Shown: piece after piece, positions 41,772-50,497 of the stretch
Position numbering within the stretch: the first letter of the stretch is position 1
Layout: every line of letters begins with the position of its first letter
DNA from: an uncultured Hungatella sp.
GTDB taxonomy: Bacteria; Bacillota; Clostridia; Lachnospirales; Lachnospiraceae
Length of the DNA: 50,513 bases
Direction: 5' to 3'
NCBI GenBank assembly: GCA_949879025.1
Contig: CATLBO010000009.1
Location: 1-50,513, forward strand
Notes under the pieces: model-generated
Database searches by the model: none
Seen by the model: only the letters and a program-made list of their open reading frames with translations
Told to the model about the DNA's origin: nothing
Made by a program: the position numbers and the translations under genes

Positions 41772-42548
41772 ATGAATAATCTGTTGGAAATAGGAATCTT
41801 TATTCTTATTGAGATCGTTTTAAATCGATTAGTCAATCTGGCTTTCCATGTAATGTCCAAAAAACATAATTCGGTCCATTTGCGTTTTATAAAAAGCGCT
41901 GCCAATTTTCTGGTGGCTTTGGTTGTGGTTTACTGTCTTTCCCAGCAGTTTGAAGTAACAAAGGATATCAGCCGGGTTTTGCTTCAAAGCAGTTCTTTGG
42001 TGGTGGCGATTGCTACATTTGCCGCTCAGCAGGCTTTGTCTAATGTTATAAGCGGTTTCTCCCTGTCCATGTCAAAGCCTTACAATGTGGAAGACAAGAT
42101 AAAAGTGGTACAGGGAGGAAGCGTGGTGGCAGAGGGGATGGTTAAGGATATTACTATACGCCATACTGTAATTCGCCAGTTTAACGGAGAGTGCTGCATT
42201 GTGCCGAATTCGGTTATGGACGCAGCTATTATTACAAATACGAATTTTAACGGGAACATAGGAAACTTTTTTGAGATAGAGATCTCCTTTGATTCCAATA
42301 TTGAGGAAGCCATGGTGGTGCTGCAGAAGCTTTGCATTGAGCATCAGCTGACATTAAATACCAGTGAGAATGGTGTATTTGTAAAGGGATACACACAGAA
42401 TGGCGTAGTATTAAAGACAACCGTGTGGACCAAAAACCTTGACCACAGCTTTCAGGCCTGCAGCGATATCCGCATAACGGTGCTTAAAGAATTTAAAAAG
42501 CGGAATATCAGCGTGCCGTACCAGAATGTAACCATATACCATGGGTAA
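41772..42548 (+). CDS. Small-conductance mechanosensitive channel family protein
   Basis: A 258-residue MscS-fold channel. It has two short N-terminal helices and a pore-lining helix with VVAIATFAAQQALSNVISGF, followed by the beta domain (NVEDKIKVVQGGSVVAEGMVKDITIRHTVI, landmark VEDKI) and a C-terminal alpha/beta domain. It opens on membrane tension during hypo-osmotic shock. It is shorter at the N-terminus than E. coli MscS (286 residues). AGGTGG precedes ATG 41772. Single gene from its own promoter. Confidence 0.9.
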   Translation: MNNLLEIGIFILIEIVLNRLVNLAFHVMSKKHNSVHLRFIKSAANFLVALVVVYCLSQQFEVTKDISRVLLQSSSLVVAIATFAAQQALSNVISGFSLSMSKPYNVEDKIKVVQGGSVVAEGMVKDITIRHTVIRQFNGECCIVPNSVMDAAIITNTNFNGNIGNFFEIEISFDSNIEEAMVVLQKLCIEHQLTLNTSENGVFVKGYTQNGVVLKTTVWTKNLDHSFQACSDIRITVLKEFKKRNISVPYQNVTIYHG

Positions 42549-42634
42549 GGCGGAAGAGAGACGGCTCTTTTGCAGGCAGGACAAAAAACAGAACATAATG
42601 TAATAGATAGATATCAAATCAGTGGGAGGAAATT

Positions 42635-43021
42635 ATGGAAAAAGAATATGGCAAACATGATGAGCCTGACAAGATGCCGGCTCGCCACCAGCTTTTAAGC
42701 ATTTTTAAGGAGAGCTGGAGAGATGACCACAAATTCTTTTCCGTCAGGGATTTGGAGCTGTGCGTAAAAGGGCTGTGCGACGGAATGTACGAGATGGTGG
42801 AATTAGAGCTGGGAGCGGACATCATTCAGGCATTTCCTAAAGAGGAAGACAGGCAGAACTTTACCATACAGGCATTTAGAGGAGAGGAAAATGGTTCCCG
42901 GGTGCTGAAATGCACCATGAGTCCATCCCAGGCTCAGTCATGGATGTTGGAAATATTGGAATCAGGCCTGCCGAAAGATCTGAGCGGGTGGGAAGATATT
43001 ACGGATACCGTGGAAGCATAG
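42635..43021 (+). CDS. Unknown protein of 128 residues, partner of the Sel1 protein
   Basis: I do not recognise this family. It is a soluble acidic protein with an apparently helical first half (LLSIFKESWRDD) and a mixed second half, with no membrane segment or signal. A strong ribosome site GGGAGGAAATT sits before ATG. The Sel1-repeat gene begins only 12 bases after its stop, so the two are surely cotranscribed. A possible promoter (TTGCAG 42570-42575, CATAAT 42594-42599, 18-base spacer) precedes it. Joint function with the Sel1 scaffold is the only hint. Confidence 0.75.
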   Translation: MEKEYGKHDEPDKMPARHQLLSIFKESWRDDHKFFSVRDLELCVKGLCDGMYEMVELELGADIIQAFPKEEDRQNFTIQAFRGEENGSRVLKCTMSPSQAQSWMLEILESGLPKDLSGWEDITDTVEA

Positions 43022-43033
43022 GGGGAACAGAGG

Positions 43034-44281
43034 ATGGGAAAATATTTCAGCGATGTGGTAGAACAGGCAATTGAGGATTTATATTACTGCTGTGACAATG
43101 ACAAGGCGAAAAAGGCGGCTGCTTCACTGCAGTGCGCAGTAGAAGAGCAGGACGACGGAGACGCCTGTTATTTTCTGGCCTGCTGCTTTTTCGGAACATC
43201 TTATAACTGGATCTACCACCCGTTTCAGGAGAATGAGGAAGCGGCTTACAGGCTCCTTGGAAAAGGAATTTCCAGCGGCTCTGCAGTGGCGGTCATTGGA
43301 GCTCTGCGGATGAATATGCTGACGCCGGAGTATCAGGAACTTATGCCTTTTTCCAGCATTGGGGATGCCTGGCAGGCAGTTTACGAGAAAGCGGAAGCCG
43401 GTTGCTATTTCTGCCAATACATGATTGGAAATACCTATTATTATCTTGATGTGATTGAACTTGAGAACAAGAGGGAAAGCCAGTTTGAAGGCGAGGCGGA
43501 ATGGGATAACTGGCGGCGGGAGCAGATGGAAAAAAGCATTTCCTGGTTTGAGAAGGCGTTTGAAGGGGGAATGGGGCTGGCAGGCCGCAATCTCTGCGAC
43601 TATTATAAAAAGGGGCGGGGGTGTCTTATTCCCTCAGATCCGGATAAGGCCATGGAAGTAATTCAGAAAGGCGCAGCCATGGGATATCCGGAATGCATGT
43701 ACGCCCTTGCAACCAAACTGTTTTTCAATCCGGACAAGAAGGATGAGGGATTTTTCTGGGCCCGAAGGGCAGCTCAGCTGGGATATATTCTTGCCTGGGA
43801 CATTGTGGGAGACGGTTACTGCTTGGGAGATGTGGTAGAGAGAAACCTGCCTTATGCCCTGGAGTGCTATGAGAAAAGCGTGGCATATGGGGATGACGCT
43901 TATGCCTATGGAAGAGCCGGTGAAATGTATTTCTTAGGGCTGGGAGTTCCCCAGGATTATACCAAGGCAGTGGAGTACATGGAAAAGGCGTACGCTATGC
44001 GCGGAGAGGAAGACACGGACACGGCAAAACTGGGGGTATGCTGTCTTCTTGGATATGGCTGCGCCCAGAATGTGGAACGGGGGAAAAAGCTGCTTGAGCA
44101 GAGCGATGACATCCGCTACAAAAGCTACGGCCTGGGGATGATGTATGCCCAGGGAATGGGTGTGCCGAAAGACATTGCCAAAGGAGTGGAATATCTGCAG
44201 GCAGCAGGAGATTATGAACCGGCAAAGAAAGAGCTGAAGCATTACAAGAAAGGAATCTTTGGAACCTGGAAGCGGATATAG
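43034..44281 (+). CDS. Sel1-like repeat protein
   Basis: A 415-residue soluble alpha-solenoid. Several Sel1/TPR-like repeats are seen, for example AMGYPECMYALATKLFF, AYGRAGEMYFLGLGVPQDYTK and KSYGLGMMYAQGMGVPKDIAKG, cut here at GLGVPQD and GMGVPKD landmarks. The N-terminal 170 residues are more divergent. No signal peptide. Sel1 proteins act as adaptors for multiprotein complexes. The coupled 128-residue gene upstream is its likely partner. ATG 43034 follows GGGGGAACAGAGG. Confidence 0.87.
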   Translation: MGKYFSDVVEQAIEDLYYCCDNDKAKKAAASLQCAVEEQDDGDACYFLACCFFGTSYNWIYHPFQENEEAAYRLLGKGISSGSAVAVIGALRMNMLTPEYQELMPFSSIGDAWQAVYEKAEAGCYFCQYMIGNTYYYLDVIELENKRESQFEGEAEWDNWRREQMEKSISWFEKAFEGGMGLAGRNLCDYYKKGRGCLIPSDPDKAMEVIQKGAAMGYPECMYALATKLFFNPDKKDEGFFWARRAAQLGYILAWDIVGDGYCLGDVVERNLPYALECYEKSVAYGDDAYAYGRAGEMYFLGLGVPQDYTKAVEYMEKAYAMRGEEDTDTAKLGVCCLLGYGCAQNVERGKKLLEQSDDIRYKSYGLGMMYAQGMGVPKDIAKGVEYLQAAGDYEPAKKELKHYKKGIFGTWKRI

Positions 44282-44680
44282 ATTCTAAAAATGTTATTTA
44301 CATATGTTTCTTTTGCCTGCGTCTGGCAAAAAGCTTTTGACAGAGGACTGCAGCCACGGACAGGCATTACAAAACCATAAACAGTTCATCTTGTGCAAAA
44401 AACCACATCGGACAGAGGAATCTGCCAGGTGTGGTTTTTGTACTGTGAATCCAGGTGAAATAAAGTATAAGCGGCTGTATGGAAAAAGTGAAGAAATCTA
44501 AACAGAATCATTAAATTTGTAATATTTTGTAAAATAACGTCAGAAAAAATTTCGATATTATAAGAGATTGGTAAAGTCTTTTGGAATATAATTTGTTAAA
44601 ATAGTGATAATGAAAGTATCTGTAAACAGTAATTGGTATTTTTAGTAAATTGTTAGACTATTGACGAAAGGAGCAGAGAT
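44282..44680 (+). other. Intergenic region before the transglycosylase gene
   Basis: This 399-base stretch holds a terminator (44397-44439) and, downstream of it, an AT-rich zone with several possible -10 boxes (TATAAT at 44587-44592) but no -35 at proper spacing. No gene with a ribosome site is seen. Confidence 0.5.
44397..44439 (+). terminator. Terminator after the Sel1 gene
   Basis: AAAACCACA pairs with TGTGGTTTT around an internal region that can itself fold (GGACAGA/TCTGCC). TTTTT follows. It is about 115 bases beyond the Sel1 stop. Confidence 0.85.
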
Positions 44681-45412
44681 ATGAAAAAGTATTTCAGAAT
44701 ATTGAGAAGTTTGCTGCTGCTGATTATGACAGTTTGTGTCTGCTCCGGTTTCGTTGTAGCGGGCAAGGGCTATGAGGAGTACCAAAAAGCGATAGATGCA
44801 ATAAGCCTGGAGGATAAAGTGGCTTCCATTCGGGAGAAAGACACTTTTACAGAATATGAGGAACTTCCGGAGATTTATGTACAGGCAGTTATGGCGGTGG
44901 AAGATAAACGGTTTGAGCGTCACATAGGCGTGGATCTGATTGCTATCTGCCGTGCGGTGAGAAACGATATCCGGGCAGGACGGTTTGTGGAAGGGGGAAG
45001 CACCATTACCCAGCAGCTGGCTAAAAATATGTATTTCAGCCAGGATAAGGATCTGGTAAGGAAAGCGGCAGAAGTGTTTGTGGCTTTGGATTTGGAGAGA
45101 AACTATTCCAAGGAAGAGATTTTTGAACTGTACGTGAATGCCATCTATTTTGGGGACGGATATTATGACGTGGCGTCTGCCAGCGAGGGATATTTTGGGA
45201 AGACACCTGAAGAAATGAGTGATTACGAATGTACCCTTCTGGCCGGAATCCCCAATGCGCCGTCAGTGTATTCGCCTACGAAGAATCCGGCTTTGGCGGC
45301 AAAGCGACAGCTTAAGGTGGTTGAACGCATGGAGGCATGTGGGTATTTTTCCACAGAGGAAGCAGAAACGGTTGCCGAAACCGTAAGCCTGGTGGCAGGC
45401 ATGGTTCAATAG
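44681..45412 (+). CDS. mtgA: Monofunctional peptidoglycan glycosyltransferase (GT51)
   Basis: A 243-residue membrane-anchored enzyme polymerising lipid II. One N-terminal helix (about 9-28) is followed by the GT51 domain. The catalytic Glu74 is in AVEDKRFERHIGVD, motif II is GGSTITQQLAKNMY, motif III RKAAEVFVALDLE with Glu131, and motif IV KEEIFELYVNAIYFG. It lacks a transpeptidase domain, as in MtgA. GAAAGGAG precedes the start. The gene is monocistronic. Confidence 0.92.
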   Translation: MKKYFRILRSLLLLIMTVCVCSGFVVAGKGYEEYQKAIDAISLEDKVASIREKDTFTEYEELPEIYVQAVMAVEDKRFERHIGVDLIAICRAVRNDIRAGRFVEGGSTITQQLAKNMYFSQDKDLVRKAAEVFVALDLERNYSKEEIFELYVNAIYFGDGYYDVASASEGYFGKTPEEMSDYECTLLAGIPNAPSVYSPTKNPALAAKRQLKVVERMEACGYFSTEEAETVAETVSLVAGMVQ

Positions 45413-45514
45413 ACGGATCAGACTTTAACAGAGCTGAGATGGTTTTTTTGAGAAAAAGAAAGAAAAGCATTATTGCTTAAAGGCTGTCACAACTGCTGCA
45501 GGGAAAAGAAGAAT

Positions 45515-45558
45515 GCCAGGATGTACTTGTGCCATAACAAGACAGCCTGGCTCTTTTT
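45515..45558 (+). terminator. Terminator after the transglycosylase gene
   Basis: GCCAGG pairs with CCTGGC, with an inner CTTGT/ACAAG stem, followed by TCTTTTT. It lies just before the DUF523 gene. Confidence 0.85.
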
Positions 45559-45596
45559 GCTAACAGGAGACATTACAGGAAAAGAGGAGGATTTTT

Positions 45597-46049
45597 ATGG
45601 AGACGATTTTGGTCAGCGCATGCCTGCTAGGCATTGGATGCCGATACAGCAGGGAAATAAAGGCGGATGAAAGAGTATGTAAGCTTTTGGAACGGAAAGA
45701 TGTGGTGATGATACCAGTGTGTCCGGAACAGCTGGGAGGTCTTCCTACACCCAGGGAACCGGCGGAGAGAAAGGATGGCGGTGTATGGAACAAGAATGGG
45801 GAGAACGTGACGGAGCAGTTTTTGTATGGAGCCCGGGAAGCGTTGAAGCTGGCTAAACTATATGGATGCAGTCAGGCGATTTTAAAGGAGCGCAGCCCGT
45901 CCTGCGGCAGCGGAAAAATCTATGATGGAAGCTTTTCAGGAAAGATGGTTGACGGGGATGGAGTTACAGCGGAACTTTTTAAAAAACATGGGATTCGGGT
46001 AATAGGGGAAAGCCAGATAGGGGCAGAAGATAAGCCAGCCTGTCAATAA
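45597..46049 (+). CDS. DUF523 family protein
   Basis: A 150-residue cytosolic protein. VSACLLGIGCRYSRE near the start, CPEQLGGLPTPREPAE and KERSPSCGSGKIYDG are the DUF523 landmarks with conserved Cys residues. The family is widespread in bacteria, and its biochemical role remains unclear. GAGGAGG precedes ATG 45597. It stands alone between a terminator and the SdpR promoter. Confidence 0.88.
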   Translation: METILVSACLLGIGCRYSREIKADERVCKLLERKDVVMIPVCPEQLGGLPTPREPAERKDGGVWNKNGENVTEQFLYGAREALKLAKLYGCSQAILKERSPSCGSGKIYDGSFSGKMVDGDGVTAELFKKHGIRVIGESQIGAEDKPACQ

Positions 46050-46097
46050 GCAGAAGTCCTGGTTTGTGCGGTAATCTGTGGAAAAGAGGCGATAGTA

Positions 46098-46151
46098 TTG
46101 ACATTACTAGGGCAAAGTGGTATTTTATATTTAGATATATATCTAAATATA
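46098..46151 (+). promoter_or_regulatory. SdpR promoter and 26-bp perfect palindrome operator
   Basis: TTGACA (46098-46103) and TATTTT (46121-46126) with a 17-base spacer form the promoter. From 46126 to 46151 the DNA is a perfect palindrome with half-site TATATTTAGATAT. It overlaps the end of the -10 box and the start site, so bound repressor would block transcription. Binding of the ArsR-family protein encoded immediately downstream is very likely. Confidence 0.85.
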
Positions 46152-46187
46152 GGAAAAGACAATGCAAAAGAACAGGAATGATGGCGT

Positions 46188-46457
46188 ATGGGGATTCAGA
46201 AAACATGTAAGGCTTTGTCAGACAGAACCCGAAGGGAGATTCTTGACCTTCTGAAAAACGGCCCTATGACGGCAGGGGAGATAGGAATGCATTTTTCGGT
46301 TTCCGGCGCTACCATGTCTCACCATCTGTCCATATTGAAAGAAGCAGGGCTGGTTCTGGATGTACATCAGGGAAAGTACATTTATTATGAATTGAATACT
46401 TCGGTAGTGGATGAACTGATCGCATGGGCCAGCAGGCTGAAAGGAGAGTCATCATGA
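46188..46457 (+). CDS. sdpR: ArsR-family repressor, SdpR-like
   Basis: An 89-residue winged-helix repressor. The sequence CKALSDRTRREILDLLKNGPMTAGEI and the recognition helix SGATMSHHLSILKEAGLV match SdpR. No Cys-x-Cys metal motif of the arsenic sensors is present, so it is not a metal sensor of that kind. In Bacillus subtilis SdpR represses sdpRI until SdpI sequesters it at the membrane. The gene overlaps sdpI by four bases (ATGA). Confidence 0.88.
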   Translation: MGIQKTCKALSDRTRREILDLLKNGPMTAGEIGMHFSVSGATMSHHLSILKEAGLVLDVHQGKYIYYELNTSVVDELIAWASRLKGESS

Positions 46458-47128
46458 GCAGGGAAAAACAAGGGATATTTCAGAAAAAGACACAGATTAT
46501 AATTTGTATGGCATCTCTGCTTCCGGCAGTACTGGTGGCAGCAGTGTATGGAAAGCTGCCGGAAAGAATTCCCACTAATTGGGGAATTGACGGGCACATA
46601 AGTTATGGAAGCAAACAGGAATTGTGGATTATAGCAGGAATGGCTCCGGCTTTTGCAATTTTGTTTAACATTTTGCCAAGTATTGATCCTAAGAGGCAGA
46701 ATTATCGAAAATTTTTAGGGGAATATCAGAATTTTCAGATGTTTCTGCAGGTGTTTATGTTCATTATGGTGGGAATCATAGTGACGGAAAGCTTATGGCC
46801 GGGAACCATCCAAGTGAATACCGTAGTCATGGCCGTGTGTTCAGTTCTTTTTATGATGATCGGAAATATGATGCCGAAATTCAGACAGAATTTCTTCTGT
46901 GGGTTTAAGACGCCATGGACGTTGTCAGATGAAACAGTGTGGAATAAAACCCACAGGCTGGGAGGAAGAATGATGTTTCTGGCTGGGATTTTAGGGCTGG
47001 TCGGAGCATTTTTACCAGGGGACAGGGTTAAACTGTGGATGATGTTTGTGCCTGTAATGGCAGCGGTGCTGATTCCTTCTATTATGAGTTATGTATGGTT
47101 TAAAAACAGACAGGGCGGGGAAGAGTAA
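46454..47128 (+). CDS. sdpI: SdpI-family membrane immunity/signal protein
   Basis: A 224-residue membrane protein with about six helices. The N-terminal part has the DUF1648 motif LPERIPTNWGIDGHIS, and the SdpI domain contains IGNMMPKFRQNFFCGFKTPWTLSDETVWNKTHRLGG, cut by landmarks NMMPK and GFKTPWTL. Members protect against the SdpC toxin and relay its presence to SdpR. AAGGAGAG sits before ATG 46454, and overlap with sdpR implies coupling. No sdpABC genes are seen in the window. Confidence 0.88.
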   Translation: MSREKQGIFQKKTQIIICMASLLPAVLVAAVYGKLPERIPTNWGIDGHISYGSKQELWIIAGMAPAFAILFNILPSIDPKRQNYRKFLGEYQNFQMFLQVFMFIMVGIIVTESLWPGTIQVNTVVMAVCSVLFMMIGNMMPKFRQNFFCGFKTPWTLSDETVWNKTHRLGGRMMFLAGILGLVGAFLPGDRVKLWMMFVPVMAAVLIPSIMSYVWFKNRQGGEE

Positions 47129-47144
47129 AGCACTCCCCGCCTTG
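47114..47144 (+). terminator. Terminator-like hairpin overlapping the sdpI stop
   Basis: GGCGGGGA (47114-47121, still inside sdpI) pairs with TCCCCGCC (47134-47141). The following bases TTGCCTATTTT are only moderately T-rich. Confidence 0.6.
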
Positions 47145-47170
47145 CCTATTTTACAGTCCAATGGTATAAT
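47142..47170 (+). promoter_or_regulatory. Promoter of the L,D-transpeptidase gene
   Basis: TTGCCT (47142-47147), 17 bases and a perfect TATAAT (47165-47170). The leader to the start codon is about 180 bases and shows no clear structure. Confidence 0.65.
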
Positions 47171-47353
47171 AGACATATGGGTTTAGGCGTTTGGTTTTTA
47201 AGGGGTATTTTTGATCAGATATATCTTTAATTAAGAGCTGCACATGAATGGAACGCATGTCCATGGAGCAGAAAATCGGCCTTAAATGCTGAGATGGAAA
47301 ACATTCCAAGGCGTATATACAGAGACAGGAGGGAAACGGAGAAAAGGGGGATT

Positions 47354-49267
47354 ATGGGCAAGAAACCAAAGGGGAGAAGCAGAAAAAAGAAAAAATTTCC
47401 TGTAATGGCCGCAGTTATGGCAGTTGCAGCAGCGGCCGCAGTTACAGCAGCAGGAATAGGAACATGGTATTACATATACAGAGGGAAGCAGTATGAAACG
47501 GTATTTTTTCCCAGCACAAAGATTAATGGGATCGATGCATCAGATAAGACTGTGGAGCAGATGGAAAAACTGATTTCCGAAACCGCAGACGAATATGTGC
47601 TGACCATAAGGAAGCTGGACGGAGGCACGGAGCAGATTACAGGGAAAGAGATTGGGATGCATTCTGTGTTTGACGGAAAGCTGGAGGAATACCTGGCAGA
47701 TCAGGAGCCTATGGAATGGTGGATACAGAAAGACAAGGAGAAAGATTATGAGACAGAGGCAGTAATTGCTTTTGATGAGGAGAAGCTGGAGCAGCGGATT
47801 TTCAGTCTTCAGATGCTGAACCAGGAGAATACTCAACGGCCTAAAGATGCATATCTGTCAGAGTATCTGCCGGGCCAGGGCTATGTGGTTATACCGGATG
47901 AGCCGGGAACTGCACTGGACAGAGAGAAGACGGCGGAAAAGATCCGGACGGCTGTAAAGACTCTAAAGACTGAACTGGAACTGTCAGAACTTGATGTATA
48001 TGAAAAGGCTGCTGTTACCAGCGAGGACAAGGCGCTTAATGAGCTGGCAGACAGACTGAACCGATTTGTGAATATGACGGTTACCTATGTCTTTGGGGAG
48101 AGCCAGGAGGTTCTGGATGGGGAGGTGATTTCCCAGTGGCTCAGACTGGGCGAAGGGGGAGAGGTAAGCGTGGATCAGGAAGCTGTGACAGCCTATGTGA
48201 AAGGCCTGGCGGATAAATATAATACGGCATCGAAAAAGAAAATTCTGAAAACCTCTTATGGGGCTGCCGTGGAAATTGGAAGGGGGACTTACGGCTGGCG
48301 GATCGATCAGGCAGCAGAGACGGAACAACTGTATCAAATCCTTTTGTCTGGAGAAAGCCAGGTTCGGGAGCCGGCATACCGCCAAAAGGCGGCCAGCCAC
48401 GGCGAGAACGATTATGGGGATACTTATGTGGAGATTAATCTGACGGCACAGCATCTTTTCTTTTATAAAAATGGGCAGCTGATTGTGGAATCGGATTTCG
48501 TGTCAGGAAATTCGGCTAGAGGATATGATACGCCCTCCGGCGTTTACCCTCTGACTTACAAGCAGCGGAATGCTACTTTGAGAGGAGCCGATTATGCGAC
48601 TCCTGTATCATATTGGATGCCATTTAACGGCAACATTGGTATGCATGATGCCACTTGGCGGGGAGCGTTCGGAGGAAGTATTTATAAGACCAACGGATCT
48701 CACGGCTGCATTAACCTGCCAAGGGATGCAGCCAGGACTATTTTTGAGAATATTGAGAAAGGGATGCCGGTGCTGTGCTACCATCTTGGCGGGACAGAAA
48801 GCGGCGGGACCAGCCCAGGAGGAGAGGCGGCCGGGATGGTGCAGCCTGCGGATACTGGCAATACGCAGGCCGGTGCTGAGACGGGAAGCGTGCCGGAAAC
48901 CGAAGCGGCTGTAAACGTCGGCGCCGGGGAAAGCGCAGATGAACCGGAAACCAGCCAGAACGGCATGGAGGAGGAGACAGAAAGATACAAAATGCCATGG
49001 GAGTATGGGCCAGGCATGACTGAGGCGGAAACGGCGGCAGAAAATAGGGAGAGCCAGCCGAGGGCTTCTTCTGAAACGGCAGCTTCCGGAGACGGAGAAC
49101 AGAGCCAGCCAGGCCCTCAGCCGGATGCTTCAGCCCTTGAGAGCCAGGAAGCGGGGCCGGGGATGCCTGGGGCAGGCAATGAGGAAACCAGGGAAGTAGG
49201 GCCGGGGATGCCTGAGGCAGGCAATGAGGAAACCAGGGAAGTTGGGCCAGGAATGCAGAATGATTAA
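47354..49267 (+). CDS. L,D-transpeptidase (YkuD) with C-terminal repeat tail
   Basis: A 637-residue membrane-anchored cell-wall enzyme that makes 3-3 crosslinks. The N-terminus is very basic (KKPKGRSRKKKK) followed by one membrane helix (about 17-40). The middle holds PG-binding-4-like domains (GTYGWRID). The YkuD domain contains the active-site TNGSHGCINLP with His450 and Cys452, and IGMHDATWRG. The last 140 residues are a hydrophilic Pro/Glu/Gly-rich tail ending in 15-residue repeats. ATG 47354 has AAAAGGGGG close by; ATG 47294 has none. Confidence 0.92.
   Translation: MGKKPKGRSRKKKKFPVMAAVMAVAAAAAVTAAGIGTWYYIYRGKQYETVFFPSTKINGIDASDKTVEQMEKLISETADEYVLTIRKLDGGTEQITGKEIGMHSVFDGKLEEYLADQEPMEWWIQKDKEKDYETEAVIAFDEEKLEQRIFSLQMLNQENTQRPKDAYLSEYLPGQGYVVIPDEPGTALDREKTAEKIRTAVKTLKTELELSELDVYEKAAVTSEDKALNELADRLNRFVNMTVTYVFGESQEVLDGEVISQWLRLGEGGEVSVDQEAVTAYVKGLADKYNTASKKKILKTSYGAAVEIGRGTYGWRIDQAAETEQLYQILLSGESQVREPAYRQKAASHGENDYGDTYVEINLTAQHLFFYKNGQLIVESDFVSGNSARGYDTPSGVYPLTYKQRNATLRGADYATPVSYWMPFNGNIGMHDATWRGAFGGSIYKTNGSHGCINLPRDAARTIFENIEKGMPVLCYHLGGTESGGTSPGGEAAGMVQPADTGNTQAGAETGSVPETEAAVNVGAGESADEPETSQNGMEEETERYKMPWEYGPGMTEAETAAENRESQPRASSETAASGDGEQSQPGPQPDASALESQEAGPGMPGAGNEETREVGPGMPEAGNEETREVGPGMQND
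49154..49258 (+). repeat. 45-base tandem repeat at the 3' end of the transpeptidase gene
   Basis: Units at 49154-49198 and 49199-49243, and a partial one to 49258, encode GPGMPxAGNEETREV. Upstream the related EYGPGMTEAE occurs once more. Copy number may vary between strains. Confidence 0.8.
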
Positions 49268-49287
49268 GGAGGGCGGTGACAGCGTCT

Positions 49288-49333
49288 AAAAAGCTGTCCG
49301 GAACCATGAGGATGCGGTTCCGGGCAGCTTTTG
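49288..49333. terminator. Bidirectional terminator between transpeptidase and GH18 genes
   Basis: AAAAGCTG-T-CCGGAACC pairs with GGTTCCGG-G-CAGCTTTT around a 10-base loop. A- and T-runs at both ends serve both convergent genes. Confidence 0.93.
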
Positions 49334-49354
49334 TTTTGGGAAAATATAATTTTG

Positions 49355-50497
49355 TTACATAGAATCTAACAATACCCATCCTGCCCGAAACAGCTTCATG
49401 ATCTGCCATACAGCGATTCCTTTCAGGCCATATTCCTGAACCAGGGTGAATTTTGCCTGCCAGCTTCTCACATCTTCAAACCATACCTCATGCTGGACTC
49501 CGTACTGCCAGTATCGGAACCAGGGTGACATGGCTGCTGTGTCAAAAAGAATAGGGACTCCGTAAAAGACTGCTGTCTGTACAGCCTCCACGCTGCCCAG
49601 AGTCTGTGCCTTAGTGGCGCCCCGGATGTAAGGCAGGGGCCAGTCGTAACCATAGTTAGGGATTCCCAGACAGATTTTGCCTGCAGGTATTTTAGTCAGA
49701 GCATACTCTGCCACGCGGCGAACCTGGTTTAGAGGGGCGACAGCCATGGGAGGACCGTATGTATACCCCCACTCATAAGTCATTAACACCACCCAATTGG
49801 CCGCCGCACCCAGCCCGCCATAGTCAATGCCTTCGTACAGAATCCCCTGCTGGCTGTCAGAATATTTGGGAGCCAGGGCCACGGATACCTGGTATCCCAG
49901 GATATTTAATGCATAGGTGGCATAGGATACAAAGGCGGTAAATGCATCTCTGTCTTCTTTCAGAACATACTCAAAATCAATATTCACAGCCTGATACCCT
50001 TTTTCCAGCATAACGGATGCAAGGCCGGTAACCAGCTTGCGCTGTACCGATATATTGCGCACCAATGCAGCAACCAGATTATTGTTGAAATGCCCGTCTG
50101 ATCCCAGGGGGGTCAGAGTCAGTGCTGCAGTTACTCCCAGGCGCTGCGCTTCTGCCGTCATCCAGCTGCCGTCAATGGAAGGAGGGATCAGATCCCCGTC
50201 AGCAGTGAATCCATAAGAAAACACAGCCAGTTCTGAAAGATAAGAGAGGGTTTCTGTAAGGACAGAAGAAGAGATGAAAGGGTAGGCATAACCGCTTCGA
50301 AATATGCTTTTGGCCCGGGAGGAGGATGGAGAAGCGATTAGAGGCGGGGCATCTTCTGACAAAAGAAGGGCCTGGCCTACAGCAAGCCGGTAAGGAGGCG
50401 TTAGCTGATTGACTTCGATCAGGGCATCAAGGCTTACTGCCTGTTCCTGGGAGATTTTGTCTACAGTATCATTGGGCTGTACCACATATATTTTCAT
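49355..50497 (-). CDS. LysM/glycoside hydrolase 18 protein, spore YaaH/SleL-like
   Basis: A 380-residue protein with one N-terminal LysM domain (about 1-48; YVVQPNDTVDKIS) and a GH18 barrel. The catalytic segment is YQAVNIDFEYV with Asp174 and Glu176. ALAPKYSDSQ and LMTYEWGYTYGPPMAVAP correspond to the substrate cleft. YaaH/SleL-type proteins cleave cortex fragments during spore germination. No signal peptide, as usual for coat-deposited proteins. ATG 50497 is preferred over ATG 50503 because AGGA then lies 6 bases upstream. The gene is complete within the window. Confidence 0.92.
   Translation of the reverse strand: MKIYVVQPNDTVDKISQEQAVSLDALIEVNQLTPPYRLAVGQALLLSEDAPPLIASPSSSRAKSIFRSGYAYPFISSSVLTETLSYLSELAVFSYGFTADGDLIPPSIDGSWMTAEAQRLGVTAALTLTPLGSDGHFNNNLVAALVRNISVQRKLVTGLASVMLEKGYQAVNIDFEYVLKEDRDAFTAFVSYATYALNILGYQVSVALAPKYSDSQQGILYEGIDYGGLGAAANWVVLMTYEWGYTYGPPMAVAPLNQVRRVAEYALTKIPAGKICLGIPNYGYDWPLPYIRGATKAQTLGSVEAVQTAVFYGVPILFDTAAMSPWFRYWQYGVQHEVWFEDVRSWQAKFTLVQEYGLKGIAVWQIMKLFRAGWVLLDSM

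Noticed and set aside
45473..45670. Cys-rich open frame before the DUF523 gene
   Set aside because: It spans the terminator at 45515-45558 and overlaps the DUF523 start without its own ribosome site.
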